A stretch of 50,612 bases of DNA, taken from assembly GCA_910579275.1 (NCBI GenBank), contig CAJTTO010000032.1, positions 1-50,612 of the forward strand. The letters are read 5' to 3'. Positions 25,546 through 34,645 of this stretch are shown one piece after another. The notes beneath the pieces were generated by a model. That model saw only the letters and a list, made by a program, of their open reading frames with translations. It was not told where the DNA came from and ran no database searches. Position 1 is the first letter of the stretch. The number at the start of each line of letters is the position of its first letter. Both the position numbers and the translations under genes were made by a program. Source of the DNA: an uncultured Lachnospiraceae bacterium (GTDB lineage Bacteria; Bacillota; Clostridia; Lachnospirales; Lachnospiraceae).

Positions 25546-26836
25546 TGCCAGACGGTCTTTTAAAAATTATCTCTTATATGTTGTGACCATGACAGTTCTT
25601 CTGGCGGTCATGGAACTGTCAAACTGCATCGCAGTGGCTGGGAGATTCGCTGATTTCCAGACCGTTTCCCTGCCCCTGCTCATCACCGTCGTTCAGATCA
25701 TCCTAGTCGGGTATATCGACACGTTTATGTTCACGCAGCGGGCAAAAGAGTTTGCAAGCTATCTGCTCCTAGGCATGCCAAAAAAAACTTTGACCAACTT
25801 ATTTTCAATCGAAATCCTGCTGATTGGCATTTTCTGTTTGCTCGTGGGAACAACTGTCGGCTATGGTTTCTTCTGTACTTGTGTGTCCACACCAGAAACA
25901 TTTTCCTATGGGTTTCTTTACTGCAAAAGCATGTCCGATACCTTCTGCTGTTTTTGCATTATCGAAATAATATGCGGCTTCCGCGTGAAAAATCGAATGG
26001 GCAGGCTGCAAATACACGAACTGATGCAGGCAAAAAGCAGCCGTCAGGAAATGAACCCGAGCAAACGTTCAAAAAGATGGGGAATCATCTTTCTGTGCAG
26101 TTTCGTCGGTCTAATCGGGTGCGTGGGCGGTATTGTCCTTTTGTCAGAAATATATGCCAGCTGTATTATTTCTATTATAATAATCCCTTTGACAATCAGT
26201 GTCATTGCCTTTTACCAATGGATTTTTCGATGGCTGTCCGCGTACCGTCAACGGCTGTCTGCATCCGTTTATCGGAAAAACAGGCTCTATCTCACTGCTG
26301 CTGCCACACATCATTCCAAGACAGAGGCTATTATCAATGCCGTTTTTTGCATGTGCTTCTTATTTTCCGCATTTTCTTTTATGACAGGACGGTTCATGCT
26401 TCAGCCGAATTTGCGTTTTTTTGAACAAAGTGTACAGCAATGGCTAGGTACTGCCCAAATCGGCATCTGCATCGTGTTTACTGTCATTTATTTTTCGATG
26501 CTGGCATTGCAGCAGATAATGGCATTCCGACAGGACGCCAAGCACTACCAAATCCTGCACTGGATTGGAAAAAGCAGCAGGCAGATCCAAACACTTATGG
26601 TGCAGCAAACTGCAATCCGGCTGACCCTGCCCATGATTCCTGCTTTGCTGATACTTTTCATCTGTGTTCCGCTATTGAATCAAAAGCTCAACGGACTCTT
26701 GCCGCCTGCGATGCACAATGCCTTGCTGCGAAACACTGGTGTATTTTTGGTGTGTACTTTACTGTTCTATGCCGCTTACTTTTTCGTTGTATTTTTCATG
26801 AGCAAGGCAGATGCCAGCGGGGAGGACACCCGATGA
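25517..26836 (+). CDS. FtsX/BceB-like ABC permease
   Basis: A 439-residue membrane protein, AAGGAG at 25505-25510 before the paired ATGs at 25517/25520. It begins MMYWKLSIRNARRSFKNYLLYVVTMT, typical of FtsX-family permeases, and has about eight to ten hydrophobic segments, without the very large external loop of true BceB proteins. The segment REFASYLLLGMPKKTLTNLF-like (AKEFASYLLLGM) matches the FtsX coupling motif. It works with the HTH-ATPase encoded just upstream, probably moving or sensing a hydrophobic or peptide compound at the membrane. Confidence 0.85.
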   Translation: MMYWKLSIRNARRSFKNYLLYVVTMTVLLAVMELSNCIAVAGRFADFQTVSLPLLITVVQIILVGYIDTFMFTQRAKEFASYLLLGMPKKTLTNLFSIEILLIGIFCLLVGTTVGYGFFCTCVSTPETFSYGFLYCKSMSDTFCCFCIIEIICGFRVKNRMGRLQIHELMQAKSSRQEMNPSKRSKRWGIIFLCSFVGLIGCVGGIVLLSEIYASCIISIIIIPLTISVIAFYQWIFRWLSAYRQRLSASVYRKNRLYLTAAATHHSKTEAIINAVFCMCFLFSAFSFMTGRFMLQPNLRFFEQSVQQWLGTAQIGICIVFTVIYFSMLALQQIMAFRQDAKHYQILHWIGKSSRQIQTLMVQQTAIRLTLPMIPALLILFICVPLLNQKLNGLLPPAMHNALLRNTGVFLVCTLLFYAAYFFVVFFMSKADASGEDTR

Positions 26837-27045
26837 TTGCGCTTTCACGATTTTTGTCTGCGGCTACACAGGAAAGAAAGGGATATTGTAAGCGCCTGAC
26901 AAATATTATATAATATTTGAAAATGACAGTTTCCGTTATCTATAAGTAAAGCATCGGCATCTATGCAAGGATATACTTCAAGCCCTATGTGATGGGAACG
27001 CTTATTAAAAAAGCGTTATTATAAACTGAAAGTGAGGGAATCCAA

Positions 27046-28002
27046 ATGGAAAAAGAATTCAAAAAAACACCGGAAGAACAAATGGAAGAAAAGTATGGCT
27101 GTTCCTGTCGCAAATGCGAAGATTTAATCCGCAATCAGGGAATTTCAGACCCGAATATTGCGCGGGCAGCCTTCGAGGCGGGTATTTTTTACCCGCGTAT
27201 TCTATATCAGGATACCCCCGCAGACATACGGGACAAGCTGATTGAGCTGTTGGACAAAGGCGAGCCGGACAAAAATCTGGTCAACAATTATCTCGTTGCG
27301 CTTGCCATGGCTGGAGACGATACTGTCGCAGAATATTTCAAAAAATGGGAAGATGCACCCAAACCGTGGCGCGAAACGTTGTATGTCGGACCATATCAAT
27401 ACGCCGAGGAGGGCGGATGGTGCATTGAGGACGGCAAAAAAAGACAGCTTTTCTTCGATGAATGCTATGCACTGGAAAAGTCTGAGAATGCCGCGCCGGA
27501 AGAAAATGTCTATGGCGGTACCGCGGACGAAAAATGTCCGTTTTGTGAATCCAGCTATGTCAATGTGCTGGTTCTTGACGGTCGTGACGAGCGCCTTTCC
27601 TTTCTGGGACTACATGGGAAAATCAAGATTAAGTACTGTGAGGGCTGCATACCCTGGTCAGGCACTGTATTCTGCAAATATACGGAAGACGGCGAAAGCA
27701 CTGTCCTGCACCACGAGGACGGCGAGGACTATTTCTGTGAAGACGAGGACTTGAATGACCGCACCCCCTTTGTACTCTCCAAAAAAATGGTTCCGAAATG
27801 TTACTGCGATGAATTTGAGCGCTGCGCCATTGGCGGCAGGCCTGCCTTCCTTGATGACGCCTCTTACGCTGTCTGCCCGGAATGCGGAAAGAAAATGATG
27901 CATCTGGCGCAGCTTGGCGTGGACTGGACCACCTGCGGAACACACTATATCCAAATCTGCCGCGACTGCCATATCGCAGCGGTACAATATCAGCAGACAT
28001 AA
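27046..28002 (+). CDS. Uncharacterised protein with zinc-ribbon motifs
   Basis: A 318-residue protein. The N-terminus has CSCRKC, and a helical region follows to about residue 150. Then come CPFC (about 165), YCEGC (about 203), CYCDEFERC (about 247), CPECGKKMMHLAQLG (about 280) and a final CRDC. The C-terminal CPxCGKxMxxLAQ pattern resembles the zinc ribbons of DUF1963-like proteins. Multiple Cys pairs argue for metal binding and structural folding rather than enzymology. It is probably cotranscribed with the small gene at 28107. Function unknown. Confidence 0.75.
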   Translation: MEKEFKKTPEEQMEEKYGCSCRKCEDLIRNQGISDPNIARAAFEAGIFYPRILYQDTPADIRDKLIELLDKGEPDKNLVNNYLVALAMAGDDTVAEYFKKWEDAPKPWRETLYVGPYQYAEEGGWCIEDGKKRQLFFDECYALEKSENAAPEENVYGGTADEKCPFCESSYVNVLVLDGRDERLSFLGLHGKIKIKYCEGCIPWSGTVFCKYTEDGESTVLHHEDGEDYFCEDEDLNDRTPFVLSKKMVPKCYCDEFERCAIGGRPAFLDDASYAVCPECGKKMMHLAQLGVDWTTCGTHYIQICRDCHIAAVQYQQT

Positions 28003-28106
28003 GAAAAATCGTACATTATTTGGACAAAGTACCATTCGTTGAAAATATACAGGCAATCCTGTCATTGGATATTTGAAACCGCCCAAGGGCGGCATAGGAG
28101 ATTGAT

Positions 28107-28388
28107 ATGAACTTTCCGTTTGACGACATCCCAAATACAGCGATACTTACCTGCTATCATATTTTGGAACACAACGCGCCTATTTTGCATGTTTCCCACG
28201 ATGCGGATGATGGCATGTGGCAATTCTTATGCGGCGCTTGTCATGATGAGGGCGATGCAAGAATTGTCTCCCTTGATTATATCTATACGCACGATACGAC
28301 TGTTGCCCAATTAGCCCATATGCCGTGCGGCTGCGCAGCTGACCGCCCACATGGAGATGCCGACTGGGATATCAGGAGCACATTTTGA
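28107..28388 (+). CDS. Small conserved-looking protein, possibly DUF2185/Imm33-like
   Basis: A 93-residue protein, with GGAG before the ATG. The segment APILHVSHDADDGMWQFLCGACHDEGDARIVSLDYIY has the layout of DUF2185/immunity-type proteins, which contain a DGxWQF motif; the assignment is tentative. A short hairpin (CCGCCCAAGGGCGG) sits directly before the ribosome site and could dampen translation. No toxin gene is adjacent. Confidence 0.6.
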   Translation: MNFPFDDIPNTAILTCYHILEHNAPILHVSHDADDGMWQFLCGACHDEGDARIVSLDYIYTHDTTVAQLAHMPCGCAADRPHGDADWDIRSTF

Positions 28389-28608
28389 GCGATGAACCCT
28401 ATTCGTTCGCATTTGGTTCTGATTCCCAATCTCCACTTTCTTCCTTTGTCAACAGCTTGTTTCTGTGACAATGTCGCATCTGCGCACCATATGCCAGTCG
28501 CGAAGCCCCGAACAAAATTGGCAACAGCAGCTTTCCGTTCCAAAAAAATATTTTTCTCTGTCACACAGACTAGAAAACGTTGTCTAATATAGTAGGAGGT
28601 AAAAATCT

Positions 28609-29460
28609 ATGAAACATAAAACGAATGAAGAACTACAGGCGTTGGTGGGTGAAGCTACCGCGGGCGATAAAAAGGCTCTTGAAGCCCTTATTGCCGGTGT
28701 GCAGGACATTGTATTTAATTTGTCACTGCGCATGCTCGGAACATTCGCGGATGCGGAGGACGCCACGCAGGACATTCTGCTGAAAATGATTACGCACCTG
28801 TCCTCTTTCAGGGGCGACAGCTCCTTTACAACATGGGTATTTTGCATTGCGGCAAACCATCTGAAAAATTATAAAAAGCACATGTTCGCAAAGTACCCGT
28901 TAAATTTTGCATATTATGGAGATGACATCGAGCATGCCCAAATACAGGATGTCCCTGATTTGACACAGAATGTAGAAAAAGATATTCTGGCTGAAGAACT
29001 GAAATTATCCTGTACGAATGTGATGCTGCAATGCCTCGACGTGGAGAGCAGATGCATTTTCATATTGGGCACAATGTTTCGGATTGACAGCCGCATTGCC
29101 GCAGATATTCTGGAAATGACTCCGGAGGCGTACCGGCAGCGGCTTTCCCGCGTGCGCAAAAAAATGGCAGATTTTCTTGGAGAATACTGTGGAGAATACG
29201 GCAGCGGCAGATGCAGATGCAGGGACAGGGTCAATTATGCGATACAAAGCCATCGGATAAACCCGCTGCAGCTAGACTATATGACCGCCACGGAAATCCC
29301 CGTCCAAACCATGATGGACGTGAAAAATGCAATGGAGGATATTGACGATTTGTCACAGGACTTTTCTTTCTGCAAGCCCTACGAGTCCCCCGAGCGCACG
29401 AAACATCTCATACAGGAATTTTTGGATTCTACTCAGCTTTCCATTATCCAAAACGCGTAA
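28609..29460 (+). CDS. ECF-type RNA polymerase sigma factor with C-terminal extension
   Basis: A 283-residue protein. Region 2 is ADAEDATQDILLKMITHLSSFRGDSSFTTWVFCIAANHLKNYKK, and region 4 lies around FRIDSRIAADILEMTPEAYRQRLSRVRKKM. A Cys-rich stretch after region 4 (about residues 196-208: CGEYGSGRCRCRDR) and a further 75 residues make it longer than a plain ECF factor. Such Cys-containing extensions may act as built-in regulatory or metal-binding parts. No anti-sigma gene is adjacent; a DUF2461 gene follows 15 bp downstream in the same operon. Confidence 0.88.
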   Translation: MKHKTNEELQALVGEATAGDKKALEALIAGVQDIVFNLSLRMLGTFADAEDATQDILLKMITHLSSFRGDSSFTTWVFCIAANHLKNYKKHMFAKYPLNFAYYGDDIEHAQIQDVPDLTQNVEKDILAEELKLSCTNVMLQCLDVESRCIFILGTMFRIDSRIAADILEMTPEAYRQRLSRVRKKMADFLGEYCGEYGSGRCRCRDRVNYAIQSHRINPLQLDYMTATEIPVQTMMDVKNAMEDIDDLSQDFSFCKPYESPERTKHLIQEFLDSTQLSIIQNA

Positions 29461-29475
29461 AGGAGAACATAAATT

Positions 29476-30159
29476 ATGAATACACAATTGATTATGGATT
29501 ACTTATCGGCATTAAGCATGAATAATAACCGCGAATGGTATCATGCGAACAAGGATGACTTTAAAAAAGCCAATGCTGAATTTGAAAATTTATTACAGGC
29601 GTTGATGCTCGAAATCGGAAAGTTCGACAGCAGTATCTTGCACAATAATCCAAAAGACCTTACATTTAAGATTGTCCGGGACACCCGTTTCAGCCATGAC
29701 AAATCCCCCTATAATCCTGCGTTCCGCGCCCATATATCTGCCCAGGGGAAGCTGCCCGTCCCTGTCGGATATTATCTCATGATAAAGCCCGGCGGACAGT
29801 CTTTTTTAGGCGGCGGTCTGTTTGCGGACATGTTTAAGGATGCGACAACCATGATAAGGGATTACATTTCCCAAAACGGAAAAGAGTGGGAAAAAATTGT
29901 ACATGCCCCTGCATTTGAAAACCATTTCACCGTACAGGGAACTGCATTAAAGAATGTGCCCGCGGGATATGACAAGGGGCATCCGCAGGCAGAATACCTG
30001 AAATTCAAGAGCTGGTATCTGGAATACCCGCTAGAGGACGAGGCGCTGAGTGATGGGGAAGCATTTGTCGCAAAAGCGGCAGCGCTTTTCCAAATTATGA
30101 AACCTTTCAACGACTATTTGAACAAAGCACTTACCGGTTTCCAGATGCCGTCAAGATAA
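29476..30159 (+). CDS. DUF2461-family protein
   Basis: A 227-residue protein with AAAGGAG upstream of ATG 29476. The family features are clear: FLSAL-like opening MDYLSALSMNNNREWYHANKDDFKKANAEFE, then FKIVRDTRFSHDKSPYNPAFRAHIS, GYYLMIKPGGQSFLGGGLF and LKFKSWYLEYP. DUF2461 (TIGR02453) is widespread and biochemically undefined. It is cotranscribed with the sigma factor and ends at a terminator. Confidence 0.9.
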   Translation: MNTQLIMDYLSALSMNNNREWYHANKDDFKKANAEFENLLQALMLEIGKFDSSILHNNPKDLTFKIVRDTRFSHDKSPYNPAFRAHISAQGKLPVPVGYYLMIKPGGQSFLGGGLFADMFKDATTMIRDYISQNGKEWEKIVHAPAFENHFTVQGTALKNVPAGYDKGHPQAEYLKFKSWYLEYPLEDEALSDGEAFVAKAAALFQIMKPFNDYLNKALTGFQMPSR

Positions 30160-30165
30160 TGTTAC

Positions 30166-30203
30166 ACAGCTATCCGCTATTGCGCATAACGGATAGCTGT
30201 TTT
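30166..30203. terminator. Terminator between DUF2461 and the convergent M56 gene
   Basis: ACAGCTATCCG (30166-30176) pairs with 30190-30200, followed by TTTTC on the plus strand. Confidence 0.85.
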
Positions 30204-30219
30204 CAAATTGCATTTCATA

Positions 30220-33200
30220 TCACTCAAAAAATATATCATAAATCCGGCATCCGTTTTCCTTTTTGCAGACAATTTTCTTATTGCGGATATTACCCGCATT
30301 CCTGTCGGAAAACGTGATGTTATACAAATCAGCGCTGCTTGCATTTCCAAACAGCGTGTTATCAGAATGCCTGTCGGAAAAACCAACGATTTTAAATCCA
30401 TTTCCATTATAGGAGCCGGTAAACGGGTTATCCGATGTCCCTATTGGTATCCATGCTTCGTTAGAAATTTCAATGTCATTTTGCTGCATATAATTTTTGT
30501 CAAGCCCGTATTCACCAATCGAGCGAAGCTGCGACTCCGTAGCAATCATATAGTACTTTTTGCCGTTTATCGTGATAGTGTCTATGTCCTGTAAGCCCGC
30601 CTGTTCAGCAGTATCCTCTCTTTCTGACGCATAAAGCATTCGCTCATCCATCGTCTCAAAGGCGACTTGGTCGTCAAGGATTGTGATGGTAACATCGCGG
30701 CTGCTATATTTCTCCGCAATCGCATGAAGTGTTTCCAGCATTTGTTCCTCTGTCATCCGAACGAGCTGGTCAACCGTCGATGATTCCCAGAATCCGCGTA
30801 TACTGTCCATCATCCCGCCGACACAGTCATCCCGCGTGCCAACGCGGACTTTTTCCTTATCCGAAATATGATAGGAAAAAGTATAGTACAGGGAACACCA
30901 CGCAGCGCGGTTGCTTTCCTGACCAAATTCCTGCCTGCTGTGCAGTGAAACATTCTCCACAACGTCACACACTGGCTCCTTCTTCTGAATGCTCCTGACA
31001 TATGCCGCATTCTCCATTCCCGAAAAATGAGCCGTGATTGCCGCAAATGTCTTCTCCTCCTCGGTCAGCATGACACGATAATCCTCATAGAAATTGTCAA
31101 CGGAAATTCGCTCTTTCCTGTCAAAATTGTTATTTGTCCAGTCCAGCATCTCCTCGTTAAACGCTGCGATGGTCTTGGAACGATAGTCAGGCGTTTTCAG
31201 TGCAAGGAGACTTTGATAGTCTTCCTCTGTGGCAGGTACGTCTTCCCGAAGTCGGTCAAACGTGTACTCCTGACCATTCCTATATGATTCTGTCACCGCC
31301 CGGCGTCTCTCTGTGGCTTCCTCCATCTCCTCTGGCGTAGCTTCCCGCAGTCCGGTAATATGCCCGTCGTCATATTCGACATAAAGATCAATCGCGTCTG
31401 TGGCATAGATACCCTCTCCAACTCCGAGATGTGCGGAGAGAAACAAATTCTGCACTGTGTCATAAATTGCGCGGACTTCTTTTCCCTGAAAATACATTCT
31501 GCATTCGTCGATGCTCTGGTCATATTTGTACGTGAGTCCGAAAGGCACATAAGGTGCATACATGCTATCCCAATCCGCAAAAAGCTCCGGCTGCCATTCT
31601 TGCATCTCATCAATCGACAGTTCCCCCAAAGGAGTATAATGATACGTTATCCCAATCGCAAGTCTTTCACTCTCCCATTCCCTTTTTATGCAGTCAATCT
31701 CCTCGTCAAGTAATGTCTGCATAAGCTCCTCGTCGCGCAGCTCCGTCGGCATCCATTTGTGTGTCTGAAAAATCTGCTTTAAATCATCCGTCACGTACCG
31801 GCGTACAGTGTCGTATTCCTCTATGGTCAGCTGGTCTGCGTCCTGAATCGTAAGCGTCACCGTATATTCCAGTATGGCATTATCTGACGCACTCGAAAAT
31901 CCGGACGCCGCAGAGCCGCTAAAATCTCTGGTCTGCCACTTTTCGGCTGTGAGCGGCTCAAAAATATTATAAAAAAATGTGATTAACTCGATTGTTTTCT
32001 TGTCAGCCGCCCTTTTTCCCTCATACACCGCATACAAGGTTTCATCCTGAGAAATGCGTTCCAGCAAATCTCTGTATTCCTCATTGTCGATAAGTTTCCA
32101 CACGTTCTCCTGATAGTCAGAAATACGCATCGCCTCATAGCCTTCCAACTGCAGTGCAAGCAGTTTCTGGCGTTCCTCTTTTGTAAGTTCTGTATTTTTT
32201 TGTATTTCCTTCCCTGTTTTAGGGTTCTCCGTTTTTCCTGCCGCGGAGGTGGCAAATACGGCTGTAACGCTGATAACCAACGCTGCTGCCAATACCGCCA
32301 CAGGCAGTGATTTCTTTTTGATTTTCATAATCGCTGTAATCCTTTCCTGCATTGCACTGTCTCCTATTTTCAACAAAAAACCGTTTCCGAACGGCAAATA
32401 TCCCATTAAATTGCTGCGCTGTGCCTCCATCTGAATCAGCATTCTGGCGTAAACAGACTTTGCGTCCTCTCCGAAGCGCCGCACTACATGCTCATCGCAG
32501 GAAATTTCCACATCCCGATTAAAAAGCACATACATTATCCACACCATCGGATTAAACCAGTGCACGCAGAGTGCACAAGTGCAGAACAGCTTTGTCAGCG
32601 TGTCACCGCGGCAGATATGAATATATTCGTGCATCAGGATATACTGCAGCTGCTGTGTGTTTTCCCAATCCGTATTTTTCGGCATCAGAATCACAGGATG
32701 AAAAATGCCGTAGGTCAGGGGTGTGGATATCTTGTCGGACTGCCTGACGGTAACCAAACGATGGCGATGTTTTTTAACCCAGTGCTCTACATAGGGACAT
32801 TCCACCGGAAACGAAATCTGAAACTCAAATCGGCAGCGCAGATATGACACAGCAAAGTATGCCATACAGGCAAGCATTCCGACACACCAGATAATGCTGC
32901 ACACAGTCTTATTTGTGACACGATTGTCATTTTTTGTCGTCCGATTCTGCACGGTGCTGTTTACGTCTTCCGTATCCATACCTGTACCCATATCCAGACT
33001 TTTGTTGTCTGCAATTGCCACATTGCTTACCGCAGTATTTGGACTTGATGTGTCTATGTCAGTTTTTTTGCCATATGTCTTAGTTCCTATTCCATCCTTG
33101 TCGAAAATCACCGTATCAAGCGCCGCCACATCTCCTTCAGCCGGCAGCTCCCAATCTATATTCTGCTCTATCCATGAGTACACGCTAAGCCCTGACGGCA

Positions 33201-33348
33201 CCGAAAACGGCACCAGCAGCCGCACCAACACGATTCCCCACAAAATAAGGAATGTGTCTTTTGGCAGGCGGTTCATTGTCAGTGCGCGCAAAACGACAAC
33301 TGCCAGAATCAGGACTGCTCCCGAACAACTCATCTGTACAATGCCCAT
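30220..33348 (-). CDS. Very large M56-family (BlaR1-like) sensor peptidase
   Basis: About 1042 residues from ATG 33348, set by the AGGAGGGAG site. N-terminal membrane segments and a variable loop precede the M56 core HEYIHICRGD (H240, E241, H244) and the EISCDEHVV motif. A membrane segment around 330-350 (VAVLAAALVISVTAVF) is followed by almost 700 residues of external sequence. That tail has repeated helical, Glu-rich segments (TEEDYQSLLAL and SVDNFYEDYRVMLTEEE types). It ends in a GLUG-like beta module with ITINGKKYYMIATESQLRSIGEYG and GSYNGNGFKIVGF. No penicillin-binding domain is seen. It is cotranscribed with the BlaI-like gene 33 bp upstream. Confidence 0.85.
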   Translation of the reverse strand: MGIVQMSCSGAVLILAVVVLRALTMNRLPKDTFLILWGIVLVRLLVPFSVPSGLSVYSWIEQNIDWELPAEGDVAALDTVIFDKDGIGTKTYGKKTDIDTSSPNTAVSNVAIADNKSLDMGTGMDTEDVNSTVQNRTTKNDNRVTNKTVCSIIWCVGMLACMAYFAVSYLRCRFEFQISFPVECPYVEHWVKKHRHRLVTVRQSDKISTPLTYGIFHPVILMPKNTDWENTQQLQYILMHEYIHICRGDTLTKLFCTCALCVHWFNPMVWIMYVLFNRDVEISCDEHVVRRFGEDAKSVYARMLIQMEAQRSNLMGYLPFGNGFLLKIGDSAMQERITAIMKIKKKSLPVAVLAAALVISVTAVFATSAAGKTENPKTGKEIQKNTELTKEERQKLLALQLEGYEAMRISDYQENVWKLIDNEEYRDLLERISQDETLYAVYEGKRAADKKTIELITFFYNIFEPLTAEKWQTRDFSGSAASGFSSASDNAILEYTVTLTIQDADQLTIEEYDTVRRYVTDDLKQIFQTHKWMPTELRDEELMQTLLDEEIDCIKREWESERLAIGITYHYTPLGELSIDEMQEWQPELFADWDSMYAPYVPFGLTYKYDQSIDECRMYFQGKEVRAIYDTVQNLFLSAHLGVGEGIYATDAIDLYVEYDDGHITGLREATPEEMEEATERRRAVTESYRNGQEYTFDRLREDVPATEEDYQSLLALKTPDYRSKTIAAFNEEMLDWTNNNFDRKERISVDNFYEDYRVMLTEEEKTFAAITAHFSGMENAAYVRSIQKKEPVCDVVENVSLHSRQEFGQESNRAAWCSLYYTFSYHISDKEKVRVGTRDDCVGGMMDSIRGFWESSTVDQLVRMTEEQMLETLHAIAEKYSSRDVTITILDDQVAFETMDERMLYASEREDTAEQAGLQDIDTITINGKKYYMIATESQLRSIGEYGLDKNYMQQNDIEISNEAWIPIGTSDNPFTGSYNGNGFKIVGFSDRHSDNTLFGNASSADLYNITFSDRNAGNIRNKKIVCKKENGCRIYDIFFE

Positions 33349-33381
33349 TTTCTCCCTCCTCTCCAAAGATTAAATATGCAT

Positions 33382-33741
33382 TCAGCCTTCTTCCTCCTCG
33401 ACAATCTGTCTCAGGCGCTCAATTTGTCCGGCAGTCAATTTTTTTCTGCCGAGAAGCGCGGCAAACAGTTTGTCAGCCGATCCGTCATAAACCTTGTCAA
33501 TCAGCTCATTGGTTTCTGCCTCCTGCACTTCCTCCTGCGAAATCAGCGCGCGGCACATGAAATTCGGCTCATTCCGCTCAACTGCCCCCTTTTTCATGCA
33601 GCGCTTAATCAGTGTGTAGGTCGTATTCTTATTCCAGCCAAGCTCTTTGTTCAATATGTCCGCAACCCGCTTTGCGGGAACATCGCCCTCCTTCCAGAGG
33701 ACATTCATCACCTTTAATTCGGAATCAAACAATTTTGTCAT
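33382..33741 (-). CDS. BlaI/MecI-family repressor (second module)
   Basis: A 119-residue winged-helix protein: LFDSELKVMNVLWKEGDVPAKRVADILNKELGWNKNTTYTLIKRCMKKGAVER is a clear BlaI DNA-binding domain. A helical C-terminus carries the dimerisation region. It lies directly upstream of the large M56 gene in one operon. A perfect 20-bp-arm dyad 60 bp upstream is its likely operator. The protein differs clearly from the BlaI at 3115, as does the operator, so the two modules are probably insulated. Confidence 0.93.
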   Translation of the reverse strand: MTKLFDSELKVMNVLWKEGDVPAKRVADILNKELGWNKNTTYTLIKRCMKKGAVERNEPNFMCRALISQEEVQEAETNELIDKVYDGSADKLFAALLGRKKLTAGQIERLRQIVEEEEG

Positions 33742-33803
33742 ATGGGTCTCTCTCCTTTTTAAATGAATATTGTTGTAGTTTCTTGCTGAAAAGACAATAT
33801 AAA

Positions 33804-33862
33804 ATTGATAAGACTATAGTAGTATCTACATTTAGACTACTATAGTCTTATCAATCTGTCAA
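33804..33862 (-). promoter_or_regulatory. Perfect BlaI-type operator dyad with a -35 element
   Basis: ATTGATAAGACTATAGTAGT (33804-33823) is repeated inverted at 33836-33855 with a 12-nt spacer. TTGACA on the minus strand (33862-33857) sits at its edge as a -35; no strong -10 was found. It lies about 60-120 bp before the second blaI-like gene. Confidence 0.75.
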
Positions 33863-34144
33863 GTATAAATTTACTGTTGCTATCATTCGGCTTTTACTTC
33901 TTTTCATTTTCCCTCAAGGTTCTTGCAAAGCCAAAAAACATTCGTATACTGCGAATACTCTTTATCTGCATGACTATCTTTGACAGTTCTTCCATCAGTT
34001 CGTGTATATCATTATCAAATTTTTACCCGTCTTAACACGTCCCAAGCCCGCAAAACTGCGCTCCCACTTTTTCAAAAAATTAATGTGCGCTTAATGCAAT
34101 CCGAAGATGTTTATGGTAATCTAAGATATGGAGGAAATAAAACG

Positions 34145-34645
34145 ATGAAATTAATTATTACAGACATTGAAAATTTTAACACTTCCCTGCATCTTTCCAT
34201 CAAAGACGATTACAAGGTCATCATGCCGCACGGAAACATCCACCACTGCATCGGATGCTTCGGCTGCTGGATTAAGACACCGGGAATGTGTGTCATTCAC
34301 GACGGATATGAAACTACAGGAGCCAAGATGGGCAAATGCTCCGAACTTATTTTGATTAGTCGGTGTTGTTATGGCAGTGTAAGCCCATTCGTGAAAACGG
34401 TACTGGACAGGGCAATCTCCTATATCCATCCGGATTTTGTGATACGAAAAGGAGAAATGCACCATAAACGCAGATATCAAAATGTCATTTCCCTGTCCGC
34501 ATACTTTTATGGTGGTGACATTACACAGGCAGAAGAACAAACTGCACAAAACATCATCGCATCAATTGCGGATAACTATGACGGGCTGGTCAAAAAAGTC
34601 TGTTTTTACAAAGCAGAAAAAGAACTGGAGGACATAACCTTATGA
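34145..34645 (+). CDS. Flavodoxin-fold NAD(P)H-dependent oxidoreductase-like protein (first of a pair)
   Basis: A 166-residue protein; GGAGG lies ten bases before ATG 34145 (MKLIITDIENFNTSLHLSI). The CIGCFGCW motif near residues 35-42 and KTPGMCVIHD resemble iron-sulfur-linked or FMN-binding flavodoxin-fold reductases that carry CxGCxxC. LILISRCCYGSVSPFVKTVLDRAISY matches the flavin-binding loop. The N-terminus is shorter than in many FMN reductases. It overlaps the next gene by four bases, so the two proteins may form a complex. Confidence 0.75.
   Translation: MKLIITDIENFNTSLHLSIKDDYKVIMPHGNIHHCIGCFGCWIKTPGMCVIHDGYETTGAKMGKCSELILISRCCYGSVSPFVKTVLDRAISYIHPDFVIRKGEMHHKRRYQNVISLSAYFYGGDITQAEEQTAQNIIASIADNYDGLVKKVCFYKAEKELEDITL

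Noticed and set aside
28283..28564. Minus-strand frame near the small DUF2185-like gene
   Set aside because: No ribosome site or family resemblance; it overlaps the supported gene antisense.
33940..33957. ATTCG/CGAAT dyad as an operator for the flavodoxin genes
   Set aside because: Only a 5-bp arm and 200 bp from the gene start; too weak to list.
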